Assembly (NCBI RefSeq): GCF_004117935.1
Contig: NZ_SDOY01000179.1
Location: 1-54,770, forward strand
Source: Streptomyces roseicoloratus
GTDB taxonomy: Bacteria > Actinomycetota > Actinomycetes > Streptomycetales > Streptomycetaceae
Length of the DNA stretch: 54,770 nt
Direction of reading: 5' to 3'
Below, in pieces: positions 47,254 through 54,770 of the stretch; positions within the stretch are counted from its first letter, which is position 1; each line of letters starts with the position of its first letter. The notes beneath the pieces are model-generated. The model was not told where the DNA came from, ran no database searches, and worked only from the letters and a program-made list of their open reading frames with translations. Position numbers and translations under genes: made by a program.

Positions 47254-47453
47254 CGCCCGGCTCGTACGCCATCGACACCCGTGACGGGCGGATCGGGCAG
47301 GTCATGGGGCACGAAGGGCCCTGCCTGCAACTGCGGCCGCCCGGCGGTGGGCGGGAGTGGGACTGTCCGCCCGAGGCGCTGGCGCCCGCGCCGCCGGGCG
47401 AGGTGCTGCGGGCCCGGGTGCGGGCGCTCAACCGGGAGGCGCGGCTGCCCTGA
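47250..47453 (+). CDS. Small protein, second of an overlapping pair
   Basis: 67 aa: beta-rich GSYAIDTRDGRIGQVMGHEGPCLQLRPPGGGREWDCPPEALAP. GTG start within the preceding gene's stop, so it is translationally coupled. Followed by a short duplicated GGCTGCCCTGAGGCGGGGCC. Function unknown. Confidence 0.72.
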   Translation: MTPGSYAIDTRDGRIGQVMGHEGPCLQLRPPGGGREWDCPPEALAPAPPGEVLRARVRALNREARLP

Positions 47454-47485
47454 GGCGGGGCCGGCTGCCCTGAGGCGGGGCCGGC

Positions 47486-48223
47486 TCACGCGGGCGGGGC
47501 GAGGAGTTCCGGGTCCTGGCCGGCGCGGGCGAGGGCGTCGGAGACGAAGCCGTTCGCCTTCAGTTCCTCCACCGTGGAGCGGAGGAAGGCGACGGTCTCC
47601 GGGGAGCGGTCGAGGGTGGTGCCGACGGCCTGGCGGATCTCCATGAAGCGTTCGTCGATCAGCCGGACCTCCGGGTGCGCGGCGGCGTACGCCGTCATCG
47701 GCTGGCGGATGCCCGCGCCCGCCTCCAGGTGCTGCTCGGCGAAGGTGTCGACGCCCTCGTCGCCGCGTACGACGGTGGCGTGCGCCAGCGTGCGGCCGAG
47801 GTGGAGGTCGTAGGCGGAGCCCGCCTTCACGCCGACGCGTACGCCCGGCGCGTCCACGTCCGCGGGGGTGCGCAGCGCGGAGTCGCGGGGCACCACGTAC
47901 ACGCCCTCGATGAGGACGTACGGGGCGGTGAACGCGACCTCCGCCTCCCGGGCCGGGTCCACCGCGAGGAAGCAGAGGTCGGCGCGGCCGGTCGCCATCG
48001 CCTCGTACGACTTGCGGGCGGCGTCGAAGCAGAGCAGCTCCACGGGCAGGCCGAGCCGGGCGCCGAACTCGCGGGCGAGGTCCACGGTGATGCCGGCGGG
48101 GGCGTCGGGGGTGCCCTGGGCGAGGACCGGGTTGCCGAGGTTGATGGAGGTGCGGAGGGTGCCGGTGGGGGCGAGGTCGGCGGCGAGGTCGGCGGTGGGT
48201 GCGTGGGGCTTGGCGGCGGTCAT
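47486..48223 (-). CDS. Family 3 solute-binding-protein domain without signal peptide
   Basis: 245 aa. The fold is that of amino-acid ABC binding proteins: GTLRTSINLGNPVLAQG, GITVDLAREFGARLGLPVELLCFDAARKSYEAMATGRADLCFLAVDPAR, VGVKAGSAYDLHLGRTL and a C-terminal helix. The N-terminus (MTAAKPHAPTADLAADLAP) has no signal peptide or lipobox, and no transporter genes are near. It may be a cytoplasmic ligand sensor or enzyme-like derivative rather than a transport protein. Confidence 0.85.
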   Translation of the reverse strand: MTAAKPHAPTADLAADLAPTGTLRTSINLGNPVLAQGTPDAPAGITVDLAREFGARLGLPVELLCFDAARKSYEAMATGRADLCFLAVDPAREAEVAFTAPYVLIEGVYVVPRDSALRTPADVDAPGVRVGVKAGSAYDLHLGRTLAHATVVRGDEGVDTFAEQHLEAGAGIRQPMTAYAAAHPEVRLIDERFMEIRQAVGTTLDRSPETVAFLRSTVEELKANGFVSDALARAGQDPELLAPPA

Positions 48224-48309
48224 GCGGGGGATCTTAGGGGGCTGGCCCCACCCCGTACCGGCGTGCCTGCCGGATGGGGTGCCGAGGCTCCGTCAACAAG
48301 GCTTGTCGC

Positions 48310-49785
48310 ATGACGACTTACGCGGGAATCGCCGGTGCCGCCGCTCTCACGCTGACTCTCGGACACGCCGCCCCGGCCACCTCCTCCGGCCCTTCGCCTC
48401 TCGCCTGGAGTGCCTGCGGGCCCGCCGGGCTCGGGCAGGAGTGCGCCACGCTCCGGGTGCCGCTCGACTACGCGGACCCGTGCGGCCCGCAGGTCGACCT
48501 CGCCGTGTCCCGTATCCGGGCCTCCGGCTCCGCCACCGGGCCCGGCGCCCGGCGCGGCACCCTGCTCGTGGTCGCCGGTGGGCCGGGCAGCTCGGGGGTG
48601 CAGCGGCTGAGCGCGAAGGGCGCGGCGCTGAAGGAGCAGCTGGGCGGGGCGTACGACCTGGTGAGCTTCGATCCGCGCGGGGTCGGCGGCAGCGTGAAGG
48701 CGCGCTGCGGGCTCGACGCGGCGGACCGGCATCTGGTGACGCTGCGCGGCTGGCCCGCCGCCGACGGGTCGATCGACGAGAACGTCGCGCGGTCGCGGCG
48801 GGTGGCGGAGGCCTGCGCGCGCAACGGCGGCGCCGTGCTGCGCAGCCTCACCACGCCGAACCAGGTGCGGGACATGGACCGGCTGCGGCAGGCGCTCGGG
48901 GAGCGGCGGATCTCTGCGTGGGCGAACTCGTACGGCACGTACGTCACCGCGCAGTACGCGCAGGAGTTCCCGCGCCGCACCGACCGGATCGTCCTCGACA
49001 GCAGCGCCGACCCGAACCCGGCGACGGTCGCCCAGGGCTGGCTGCGCGACATGGCGCGCGGCGCCGACGACCGTTTCCCCGACTTCGCGGCGTGGGCCGC
49101 GCACCCGGACCGGGCGGCATCGCGCCTCGCCGACCGGCCCGAGGACGTCCGCCCGCTGGTCCTCGACCTCGCCGCGCGCCTGGACCGCGCGCCGAAGCCG
49201 TCGACCACGCCGGGGGTGCCGCTGACCGGCAACCTGCTGCGCCAGGCCCTGCAGAGCGCCCTCTACTCGGACGCCGCCTTCGCCGACTTCGCCCGCCTGG
49301 TCAAGCAGGCCGCCGACCCGGCCGCGGTCCCCGTCCTGCCGCCGGTGCTGGCCGGCCCGATGCCCGACGAGGACGCGACCGTGACCGTCGGCGTGGTCTG
49401 CAACGACGTCCGCTGGCGCGGCACGCTCCCCACCTTCCGCCGCGCCGTCGCCGCCGACCGTGCCGCGCACCCCCTGACGGCGGGCATGCCGGTCAACATC
49501 ACGCCCTGCTCCTTCTGGAAGGACACCCCGGCCGAGCCGCCGACCCGCCTCACCTCCGACGGCCCCTCCGACGTCCTCATGATCCAGGGCCTCCGCGACC
49601 CCTCCACCCCCCACTCCTCCGCCCTCGAGATGCGCGCCGCCCTCGGCGCCCGCGCCCGCCTGGTCTCCGTCGACCGCGGCGGTCACGGCATGTACCTCTC
49701 CAACGGCAACCCCTGCGGCGACCGCACGGTCACCCGCTTCCTGCTGACGGGCGAGCGCCCGGCCTCCGATGTGACCTGCCGATAG
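48310..49785 (+). CDS. Secreted alpha/beta hydrolase, tripeptidyl-peptidase (Tap) family
   Basis: 491 aa. Signal peptide (TTYAGIAGAAALTLTLGHAAPA) then an S33-type hydrolase: oxyanion region VVAGGPGSSGV, nucleophile Ser in WANSYGTYV, Asp in MIQGLRDPSTP, His in RGGHGMYL, with the TAP-type C-terminal domain (PVNITPCSFWKDTP). The residue before the nucleophile is Asn (ANSYG) where the family usually has Gly-x-Ser, a mild oddity. It likely releases tripeptides from extracellular proteins. Ends 13 nt before the convergent murP stop. Confidence 0.9.
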   Translation: MTTYAGIAGAAALTLTLGHAAPATSSGPSPLAWSACGPAGLGQECATLRVPLDYADPCGPQVDLAVSRIRASGSATGPGARRGTLLVVAGGPGSSGVQRLSAKGAALKEQLGGAYDLVSFDPRGVGGSVKARCGLDAADRHLVTLRGWPAADGSIDENVARSRRVAEACARNGGAVLRSLTTPNQVRDMDRLRQALGERRISAWANSYGTYVTAQYAQEFPRRTDRIVLDSSADPNPATVAQGWLRDMARGADDRFPDFAAWAAHPDRAASRLADRPEDVRPLVLDLAARLDRAPKPSTTPGVPLTGNLLRQALQSALYSDAAFADFARLVKQAADPAAVPVLPPVLAGPMPDEDATVTVGVVCNDVRWRGTLPTFRRAVAADRAAHPLTAGMPVNITPCSFWKDTPAEPPTRLTSDGPSDVLMIQGLRDPSTPHSSALEMRAALGARARLVSVDRGGHGMYLSNGNPCGDRTVTRFLLTGERPASDVTCR

Positions 49786-49798
49786 CGCGTCGAGGGCC

Positions 49799-51328
49799 TC
49801 AGACCTTGGCGGTCACCGGTTCGGGCCCCGGCCCGGTGGCCGGGGCCGCCGCGGGGGTCGGCTCCGTCTCCGTATCGACGTCGAACTCCGTCAGGAGGTC
49901 CTTGCTGAAGCCGAAGAAGTACGTGGCGACGAAGCCCGCCAGGTAGCCGACCAGCAGGCCGCCGGCGTAGATCGCGACGGTCTCGCCGAGGGGCTTGTTG
50001 CCGTCGAGGAGGGGGAAGAGGGCCCAGCCGGAGGGGCCGATGGCGGTGGAGCCGACCTTGGCGCTCAGCATGTTGAAGAGGCCGACGAAGCCGCCGCCGA
50101 AGGCGCCGCCGATGCAGGCGGTGACGAAGGGGCGGCCGAGGGGGAGGGAGACGCCGTAGATGAGGGGTTCGCCGACGCCGAGGAAGCCGGCCGGGAGGGC
50201 GGACCTGATGGTGCGGCGGATGGAGCCGTTGCGGGGGAGCTTCAGGTAGACGGCCATGGCCGCGCCGACCTGGCCCGCGCCCGCCATCGCCAGGATCGGG
50301 AGCAGCACGGTGTAGCCCTGCTGCTCGATGAGGGTGGTGTGGATGGGGATGAGGGCCTGGTGCAGGCCGAGCATCACCAGGGGCAGGAACAGGCCGCCGA
50401 GGACGAAGCCGGCGCCCGCGCCCGCGTTGGCGAGGAGCCAGTCGGCGAAGTCGCCGATGGCCTGGGAGACCTCACCGGCCGCGTACATCAGGCCGAAGAC
50501 CGTGACCAGGCCGGAGATCAGTACGGTCAGGGTCGGGGTGACGAGGACGTCGAGGGCCTCCGGGACCCAGCGGCGGCACCACTTCTCCACGTACACGGCG
50601 AGGACCGCCGCGCCCAGCGCGCCGAGGACGCCGCCCTGGCCGGGGGAGAGGGTCTGGCCGAAGACCTCGATCTTCGCGACGCCCGCGAAGACGATGATCG
50701 AGGCGACCGCGCCGCCGAGGATCGGCGTGCCGCCGAACTCCTTGGCCGTGTTGTAGCCGACGAAGACCGCGATGAGCGCCATGAAGCCGCTGGCGATGGC
50801 CGCGAGGGCCGGGGTGACGCCGGGCAGCCGGCCGAAGTTGATCAGCAGGCCGTTGAGGCCGGCGATGATGCCGCAGCCGATGAGGGCGGGGATCAGCGGG
50901 ACGAAGATGCTCGCGATCCGGCGCAGGAGCAGCTTGAACGGGGTGGCGTTCTTCGCCTTCCGCGCCGCCTTGAGGGCCGCGCCCCGGTCGGCGAGCTGCT
51001 CGGCGGTGTGGGCGGAGTGCGGGGCTTCGGCGACGGAGGCTTCGGCGACGGGGGCTTCGGCGACGGGGGCTTCGGCGACGAGGGCCTCGAACTCCGGGGT
51101 CACCCTCGCGACCGTCCCCGGGCCGAGGACGATCTGGTACGTGTCGTCCTCCACCACGCCCATCACGGACGGCAGTGCCTTCAGGGCCTCGTCCTGGACG
51201 AGCGAGCGGTCCCGCAGACCGAGGCGGAGCCGGGTCATGCAGTGGGCCACGGAGTCGATGTTCTCCGCGCCGCCGACGAGGGGGAGGATCGCGGCGGCGA
51301 TGGCGCGGTTCTTGTCGTCTGTGCTCAT
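49799..51328 (-). CDS. murP: PTS EIIBC component, MurNAc type
   Basis: 509 aa. An N-terminal EIIB domain (about 1-85) has the phosphorylated Cys30 in IDSVAHCMTRLRLGLRD. A flexible linker with repeated VAEAP units (about 85-115) leads to an EIIC membrane domain of about ten helices (130-480) with GVGEPLIYGVSLPLGRPF. It imports and phosphorylates a sugar; the position directly after murR and murQ points to N-acetylmuramic acid. There is no EIIA, as in E. coli MurP, which borrows the glucose EIIA. Last gene of the murR-murQ-murP unit. Confidence 0.88.
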   Translation of the reverse strand: MSTDDKNRAIAAAILPLVGGAENIDSVAHCMTRLRLGLRDRSLVQDEALKALPSVMGVVEDDTYQIVLGPGTVARVTPEFEALVAEAPVAEAPVAEASVAEAPHSAHTAEQLADRGAALKAARKAKNATPFKLLLRRIASIFVPLIPALIGCGIIAGLNGLLINFGRLPGVTPALAAIASGFMALIAVFVGYNTAKEFGGTPILGGAVASIIVFAGVAKIEVFGQTLSPGQGGVLGALGAAVLAVYVEKWCRRWVPEALDVLVTPTLTVLISGLVTVFGLMYAAGEVSQAIGDFADWLLANAGAGAGFVLGGLFLPLVMLGLHQALIPIHTTLIEQQGYTVLLPILAMAGAGQVGAAMAVYLKLPRNGSIRRTIRSALPAGFLGVGEPLIYGVSLPLGRPFVTACIGGAFGGGFVGLFNMLSAKVGSTAIGPSGWALFPLLDGNKPLGETVAIYAGGLLVGYLAGFVATYFFGFSKDLLTEFDVDTETEPTPAAAPATGPGPEPVTAKV

Positions 51329-51379
51329 GTGCGGTGGTGCCTTGCTGTGCGGGGAGGGGGGTGGGGTCCTCGGGGGGCC

Positions 51380-52315
51380 CTACGCGTGCAGTGCCGCGCG
51401 CAGGTGGCCGTGGGAGTCGCGAAGCCGCTGGTCGGCGGCCTTGGCGTCGATGCCGGCGAGGATCATCAGGATCGCCGTCTTCACCTCGCCGTCGGCGGCG
51501 GCGAGCGCCGTTTCGATCTGCTCGTCCGGCGCGCCGGTGGCCAGCGCGACGATGCGGCGCGAGCGGGCCTGGAGCTTGTCGTTGGAGGCGCGGACGTCGA
51601 CCATGAGGTTTCCGTAGGTCTTGCCGAGCCGGATCATGGTGATCGTCGAGATCATGTTGAGGACCAGCTTCTGTGCCGTGCCCGCCTTCAACCGGGTGGA
51701 TCCGGTGAGGAGTTCGGGCCCCGTCACGACCTCGATGCCGTGCTCGGCCGCCGCCGCCAGCGCGCTGTCCGCGTTGCAGGACAGGCCGATGGTGAGCGCG
51801 CCGAGCGCACGGGCGTGCTCGACGGCGCCGATGGCGTACGGGGTGCGGCCGGAGGCGGAGACGCCGACCACCGTGTCGTCGGCCGTGACGCCGAGCGCGG
51901 TCAGGTCATCGACCGCCAGCTCCTTCGAGTCCTCCGCGCCCTCGACGGCCTTGACCATGGCGGTCGGGCCGCCCGCGATCAGGCCCACGACCTCGGAGGG
52001 GTCGGTGTTGAAGGTGGGCGGGCACTCGCTGGCGTCGAGCACGCCGAGCCGGCCCGCGGTCCCGGCGCCCAGATAGATCAGCCGGCCGCCGCGGGCCATC
52101 CGCTCGGCGGTGGCGTCGATCGCGGCGGCGATGGCCGGGAGCTGCCTGGCGACGGCGGCGGGGACGGTCTGGTCCTCGCGGTTCATCAGCGCGGCGAGCT
52201 CGGCGGTCGGCAGCCGGTCGATCTCGGCGAGCTCGGGGCGGAAGGCCTCGGTGGTGAGGGTGGCGAGCTGGGCGCGCAGTTCGGAGTAGGTGGATGCGGA
52301 CGACGTCGTGGACAC
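51380..52315 (-). CDS. murQ: N-acetylmuramic acid 6-phosphate etherase
   Basis: 311 aa, full length. The SIS domain carries the signature LIYLGAGTAGRLGVLDASECPPTF containing a catalytic Glu, AVEGAEDSKE, GVSASGRTPY and STRLKAGTAQKLVLNMISTITMIRLGKTYGNLMVD. It cleaves the lactyl ether of MurNAc-6-P to give GlcNAc-6-P, the substrate of NagA encoded at 13.3 kb. It lies 41 bp after murR and 51 bp before murP. Confidence 0.97.
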   Translation of the reverse strand: MSTTSSASTYSELRAQLATLTTEAFRPELAEIDRLPTAELAALMNREDQTVPAAVARQLPAIAAAIDATAERMARGGRLIYLGAGTAGRLGVLDASECPPTFNTDPSEVVGLIAGGPTAMVKAVEGAEDSKELAVDDLTALGVTADDTVVGVSASGRTPYAIGAVEHARALGALTIGLSCNADSALAAAAEHGIEVVTGPELLTGSTRLKAGTAQKLVLNMISTITMIRLGKTYGNLMVDVRASNDKLQARSRRIVALATGAPDEQIETALAAADGEVKTAILMILAGIDAKAADQRLRDSHGHLRAALHA

Positions 52316-52356
52316 GTGGCGGCTCTTTCGGCGTAGCGGCGTATCGGCTCAGCGGC

Positions 52357-53379
52357 TCAGCGGGTGCGGGGGGAGTGGCGGTGCGCCAGGGCTTCGTACG
52401 AGGCCGCGAGGGCGGGCGCCGCCGTCTCGTACGTGCGCTGGGTGACGCAGGTGAACAGGCAGTCCACGACCAGGAGCTGGCTGGTGCGGGACGACATGGC
52501 CGCGGGGCGCAGTTCGCTCTCGCGGGCGGTCGAGGTGGTCAGCACGTGGTCGGCGTACTGCGCCACCGGGCCGTCGGGGCGGCCGGTGATGGCGACCGTG
52601 GTGGCGCCGTGGTCGAAGGCGACGCGGAGCGGTTCTATGACGTCGCCGGTGGAGCCGGAGTGGGTGATGGCGATGGCGACGTCGCCGGAGCGCAACTGCA
52701 CGGCGTTGGTGACGGCGAGGTGCGGGTCGCTGTGGGCGTGCGCGATCAGGCCGATGCGGAGCAGCTTCTGGCCCAGGTCCTGGGCGACGAGGCCGGAGGC
52801 GCCGACGCCGTAGATGTCGATCCGGCGGGCGGTGGCGAGCGCGGCGACGGCGGCGCCGAGCTGGACGGTGTCGAGCCCGGCCGCGGTGTCCGCGAGGGTT
52901 TGCTGCTCGTCGTAGGCGAGCTTGGCGACGACGTCGGCGACCGGGTCGTCGACGGCGATGTCGGCGGTGACGGACGGCGCGCGGCCGGACTGCTGCTGGG
53001 CGGCGAGGCCGGCGAGGGCGAGGCGCAGGTCGCGGTAGCCGGGGTAGCCGAGGAGGCGCGCGGTGCGCACGACGGTCGCCTCGCTGGTGCCGGTGAGCTC
53101 GGCGAGACCGGTGACGGTGAGGGCGGCGCAGCCGGCCGGGTCGCCGGCGACGGCTTCGGCGACCCGCTGCATGGAGCGGGTCATGGAGGGGGCGAGGGTC
53201 CGCACCTTCGCCGCGAGCGCGGCGGGCGCGGGCGGGGCGGCGGCGCCGACCGCGGCGCTGCCGGCTGCGGGACCGCCGGCTGCGGGACCGCCGGTCGCTG
53301 GACCGCGGACCGCGGGACCGCTCGCCGCGTTGCCGGGCCCGGCGGCCTGGGTGAAACTTTCCTTCACGTCATTGGTCAC
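52357..53379 (-). CDS. murR: RpiR/MurR-family regulator of MurNAc use
   Basis: 340 aa. A low-complexity Ala/Gly/Pro N-terminus (1-55) precedes the RpiR helix-turn-helix (MTRSMQRVAEAVAGDPAGCAALTVTGLAELTGTSEATVVRTARLLGYPGYRDLRLALA) and a C-terminal SIS sugar-phosphate domain (RIDIYGVGASGLVAQDLGQKLLRIG, AIAITHSGSTGDVIEP). It probably represses the murRQP operon until MurNAc-6-P binds. The GTG at 53379 has no ribosome site but an almost ideal promoter 6 nt upstream, so the mRNA is likely leaderless. Confidence 0.88.
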   Translation of the reverse strand: MTNDVKESFTQAAGPGNAASGPAVRGPATGGPAAGGPAAGSAAVGAAAPPAPAALAAKVRTLAPSMTRSMQRVAEAVAGDPAGCAALTVTGLAELTGTSEATVVRTARLLGYPGYRDLRLALAGLAAQQQSGRAPSVTADIAVDDPVADVVAKLAYDEQQTLADTAAGLDTVQLGAAVAALATARRIDIYGVGASGLVAQDLGQKLLRIGLIAHAHSDPHLAVTNAVQLRSGDVAIAITHSGSTGDVIEPLRVAFDHGATTVAITGRPDGPVAQYADHVLTTSTARESELRPAAMSSRTSQLLVVDCLFTCVTQRTYETAAPALAASYEALAHRHSPRTR

Positions 53380-53383
53380 ATGT
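53374..53383. promoter_or_regulatory. Palindrome TCACATGTGA at the murR start
   Basis: Perfect 10-bp palindrome covering the murR start codon and the expected +1, with CTTTCA/TGAAAG-like flanks on one side. A candidate autoregulatory operator. Confidence 0.4.
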
Positions 53384-53385
53384 GA

Positions 53386-53414
53386 AAGATATTTTCGGTC
53401 CTGAGGGGCGTCAA
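53386..53414 (-). promoter_or_regulatory. Promoter of the murRQP operon
   Basis: TTGACG (53414-53409), 17-bp spacer, TATCTT (53391-53386), then 6 nt to the GTG. One of the best HrdB-type promoters in the window. Confidence 0.75.
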
Positions 53415-53492
53415 GACCTCGCGTTCCCGTCGTCGGACCCGCGTCCGCGCAGGCCGTTGGTCCCTCGTGGGGCCGGAGAGCAGAATGTGAGC

Positions 53493-53849
53493 ATGGATGA
53501 CATCGACCCCCTGGAACAGTCCCTCCATGCCGCCCGCGCCCTGGTCCTCGCCGACCTGGTGGCCCGCAAGGTGGCCATGGCGGAGGTCGTGTCGATGGTC
53601 GAGGACGCGGTCGCGCACCGCCGCTGGTGGGTCGAGCAGTGGCCGGAGGGCCGCGCCTACGTGGCGGGCCTGGTCGCCCAGGACGTCCAGGACGCCCTGC
53701 TCGAACGGTACGGCCGCTGGCCGCTGTGCCCGGTCTGCTCCTCCGGCGACCCGCACGCGCTGGACGTCGAACCGGAGATGGGCCCGGACCCGCACTGGGT
53801 CTGCGGCAAGCAGGGAGTGGTGGTCGCGCCGGTGGGCGGCCTGACGTGA
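53493..53849 (+). CDS. Conserved hypothetical protein with Cys motif
   Basis: 118 aa. The N-terminal helical half (EQSLHAARALVLADLVARKVAMAEVVSMVEDAV) is followed by WVEQWPEGRAYVAGLVAQDVQDALLERYGRWPLCPVC and a later WVCGKQG; CPVC plus one further Cys may bind metal. No function is recognised. It precedes the DUF4031 gene by 13 nt on the same strand and is divergent from murR. Confidence 0.75.
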   Translation: MDDIDPLEQSLHAARALVLADLVARKVAMAEVVSMVEDAVAHRRWWVEQWPEGRAYVAGLVAQDVQDALLERYGRWPLCPVCSSGDPHALDVEPEMGPDPHWVCGKQGVVVAPVGGLT

Positions 53850-53862
53850 CGGGGGCCCGGGA

Positions 53863-54162
53863 GTGACCCTCTACATCGACCCGCCGACCTGGCCCGGTCA
53901 CGGCCGTATGTGGTCGCACCTCGTCAGTGACGTCTCCTTCGAGGAACTGCACGCCTTCGCCGCCGCGATCGGCTGCCCGCCCCGCGCCTTCGAGCGCGAC
54001 CACTACGACGTCCCCTCCGACCACTACGCCGCCGCCGTCGCGGCCGGCGCGGTCGAGATCGGCTCGAAGGAGATCGTCCGCCTCCTGACGCAGTCCGGCC
54101 TCCGCCGCCCGAAGGGCCGGCCGGCGACGACGACGGAGACCCTGCCGCGCTACGGCGCGTGA
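53863..54162 (+). CDS. DUF4031 protein
   Basis: 99 aa, covers the whole DUF4031 domain: YIDPPTWPGHGRMWSHLVSDVSFEELHAFAAAIGCPPRAFERDHYDVP, VEIGSKEIVRLLTQSGLRRPK. The conserved D-P-P-x-W-P and H-S-H-L/H-Y-D-V pattern is intact. Function unknown. GTG start 13 nt after the upstream gene, so likely co-transcribed. Confidence 0.88.
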   Translation: MTLYIDPPTWPGHGRMWSHLVSDVSFEELHAFAAAIGCPPRAFERDHYDVPSDHYAAAVAAGAVEIGSKEIVRLLTQSGLRRPKGRPATTTETLPRYGA

Positions 54163-54255
54163 GGCTCCCCGCGGCGCGTGGGGCTCCCTGCGGTGCGTGA
54201 CGCCCTGCGGTGCGTGAGGCGTCCTGCGGCGCGTCAAGCGCCCTGCAACGCGCAA
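54163..54255. repeat. Short tandem repeat after the DUF4031 gene
   Basis: About five imperfect units of GGCGCGTGAGGCTCCCTGC type (period about 20 bp). Confidence 0.7.
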
Positions 54256-54279
54256 GGCGCCCCGCACGAGCAGGGCGCC
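54256..54279. terminator. Hairpin between convergent genes
   Basis: GGCGCCC / GGGCGCC 7-bp stem with a 10-nt loop, between the DUF4031 gene and the convergent repeat-protein gene. Confidence 0.45.
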
Positions 54280-54299
54280 CCACGTCCGAATCGTCGTCG

Positions 54300-54770
54300 C
54301 TACGACGTGTAGTAGCCGGCGACGTCGGCGAGCAGGTCCACGTAGCCCGCCTTGTTGTAGAACGCGACCTTCCCGTTCACCACCGGGACGACGACCAGGT
54401 TGGGGATGGTCTGTCCGGCGGTGAAGTTGAGGTTGGAGGCGCTGGTGCGGGCCGTGCCGTCGGGGTGGACGGAGACGAAGCTCCCCGCGGTCGCGCCGGT
54501 CGCGGTCACGTTCATGACCACGGCCTTCACTCCGCTCCTGACCTGCAGGACGACGGTTTCGCCGGGGCCGACCTTGCCCTTGCGGACGCCGAGCCCGATG
54601 CGGCTGTCCATGAGCCGGGTCGGCGTCACCGGCTCGTACGTCGCACCGGCGATGTCGGTGCTGAAGTACCCCGCGACGTCGGCCACGAGGTCGACGTAGC
54701 CGGACTTGTTGTAGAAGCTGACCTTGCCGTTGACGACGGGGACGACGACGAGGTTGGGGATGGTCTGTCC
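54300..54770 (-). CDS. C-terminal end of a secreted repeat protein (partial)
   Basis: Runs off the right edge; the last ~156 codons are visible. They contain the end of one and all of another ~120-residue module: TPTRLMDSRIGLGVRKGKVGPGETVVLQV, AVVMNVTATGATAGSFVSVHPDGTARTSASNLNF, LVVVPVVNGKVAFYNKAGYVDLLADVAGYYTS. These match the three terminal modules of the 1155-aa protein at 18.4-21.9 kb. The true start lies outside the window. Confidence 0.85.
   Translation of the reverse strand, partial: GQTIPNLVVVPVVNGKVSFYNKSGYVDLVADVAGYFSTDIAGATYEPVTPTRLMDSRIGLGVRKGKVGPGETVVLQVRSGVKAVVMNVTATGATAGSFVSVHPDGTARTSASNLNFTAGQTIPNLVVVPVVNGKVAFYNKAGYVDLLADVAGYYTS

Overview
This is high-GC actinobacterial chromosomal DNA, almost certainly Streptomyces. 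The support is very high GC with GTG and TTG starts, a BldD-type box, DasR (dre) sites, CIRCE elements, and a gene order that, from memory, matches the S. coelicolor SCO427x-SCO430x core: hbpS/senS/senR, terD, cdgB, nagK-nagA, otsB, otsA, thrC, a scoF-type cold-shock gene and groEL2. No rRNA, tRNA, CRISPR array or insertion sequence was recognised.

Layout. 0.2-7 kb: a FAD aromatic-ring (CoA-ester type) monooxygenase, the SenR/SenS two-component pair divergent from the haem-binding sensor protein HbpS, an M1 lipoprotein peptidase and a GNAT enzyme. 7-12.3 kb: TerD, ArfB-type peptidyl-tRNA hydrolase, flavin reductase, the diguanylate cyclase CdgB and a membrane-anchored carbohydrate-binding protein. 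12.2-17 kb: aminosugar catabolism (PfkB-type sugar kinase, NagA, NagK) divergent from a sugar-binding lipoprotein, with two dre-like DasR sites between them. 17-27.6 kb: DUF3263 protein, OtsB, a large secreted repeat protein, an M6 metalloprotease, OtsA, a small membrane protein and GpgS, so trehalose and glucosylglycerate synthesis genes are clustered. 27.6-32.2 kb: a SAM-I riboswitch ahead of threonine synthase, a CysO-like sulfur carrier ending in GGC, a cold-shock protein, and GroEL2 behind two CIRCE operators. 32.2-36.4 kb: two overlapping secreted paralogues, each 558 aa, and an SRPBCC protein.

36.4-47.5 kb looks accessory: a secreted lectin/coiled-coil polymorphic toxin with a C-terminal deaminase motif and a probable immunity gene, a winged-helix/zinc-ribbon protein, a HigBA-type toxin-antitoxin pair behind a perfect 14-bp-arm AT-rich palindrome, a zinc-ribbon protein, VOC and methyltransferase genes, and an XRE-DUF397-membrane protein trio divergent from two tiny overlapping genes. 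47.5-54.8 kb returns to metabolism: a leaderless murR-murQ-murP operon for N-acetylmuramic acid, a secreted tripeptidyl-peptidase-like hydrolase, a DUF4031 pair, and the C-terminal end of a second secreted protein carrying the same ~120-aa repeat as the one at 18.4-21.9 kb.

Three themes cut across the window. Cell-wall sugar recycling appears twice (GlcNAc and MurNAc). Short tandem-repeat arrays (about 9-31 bp units) sit at about a dozen gene junctions and in places run into coding sequence. Several genes have a -10 hexamer 6-7 nt before the start codon and no Shine-Dalgarno, which suggests leaderless mRNAs.
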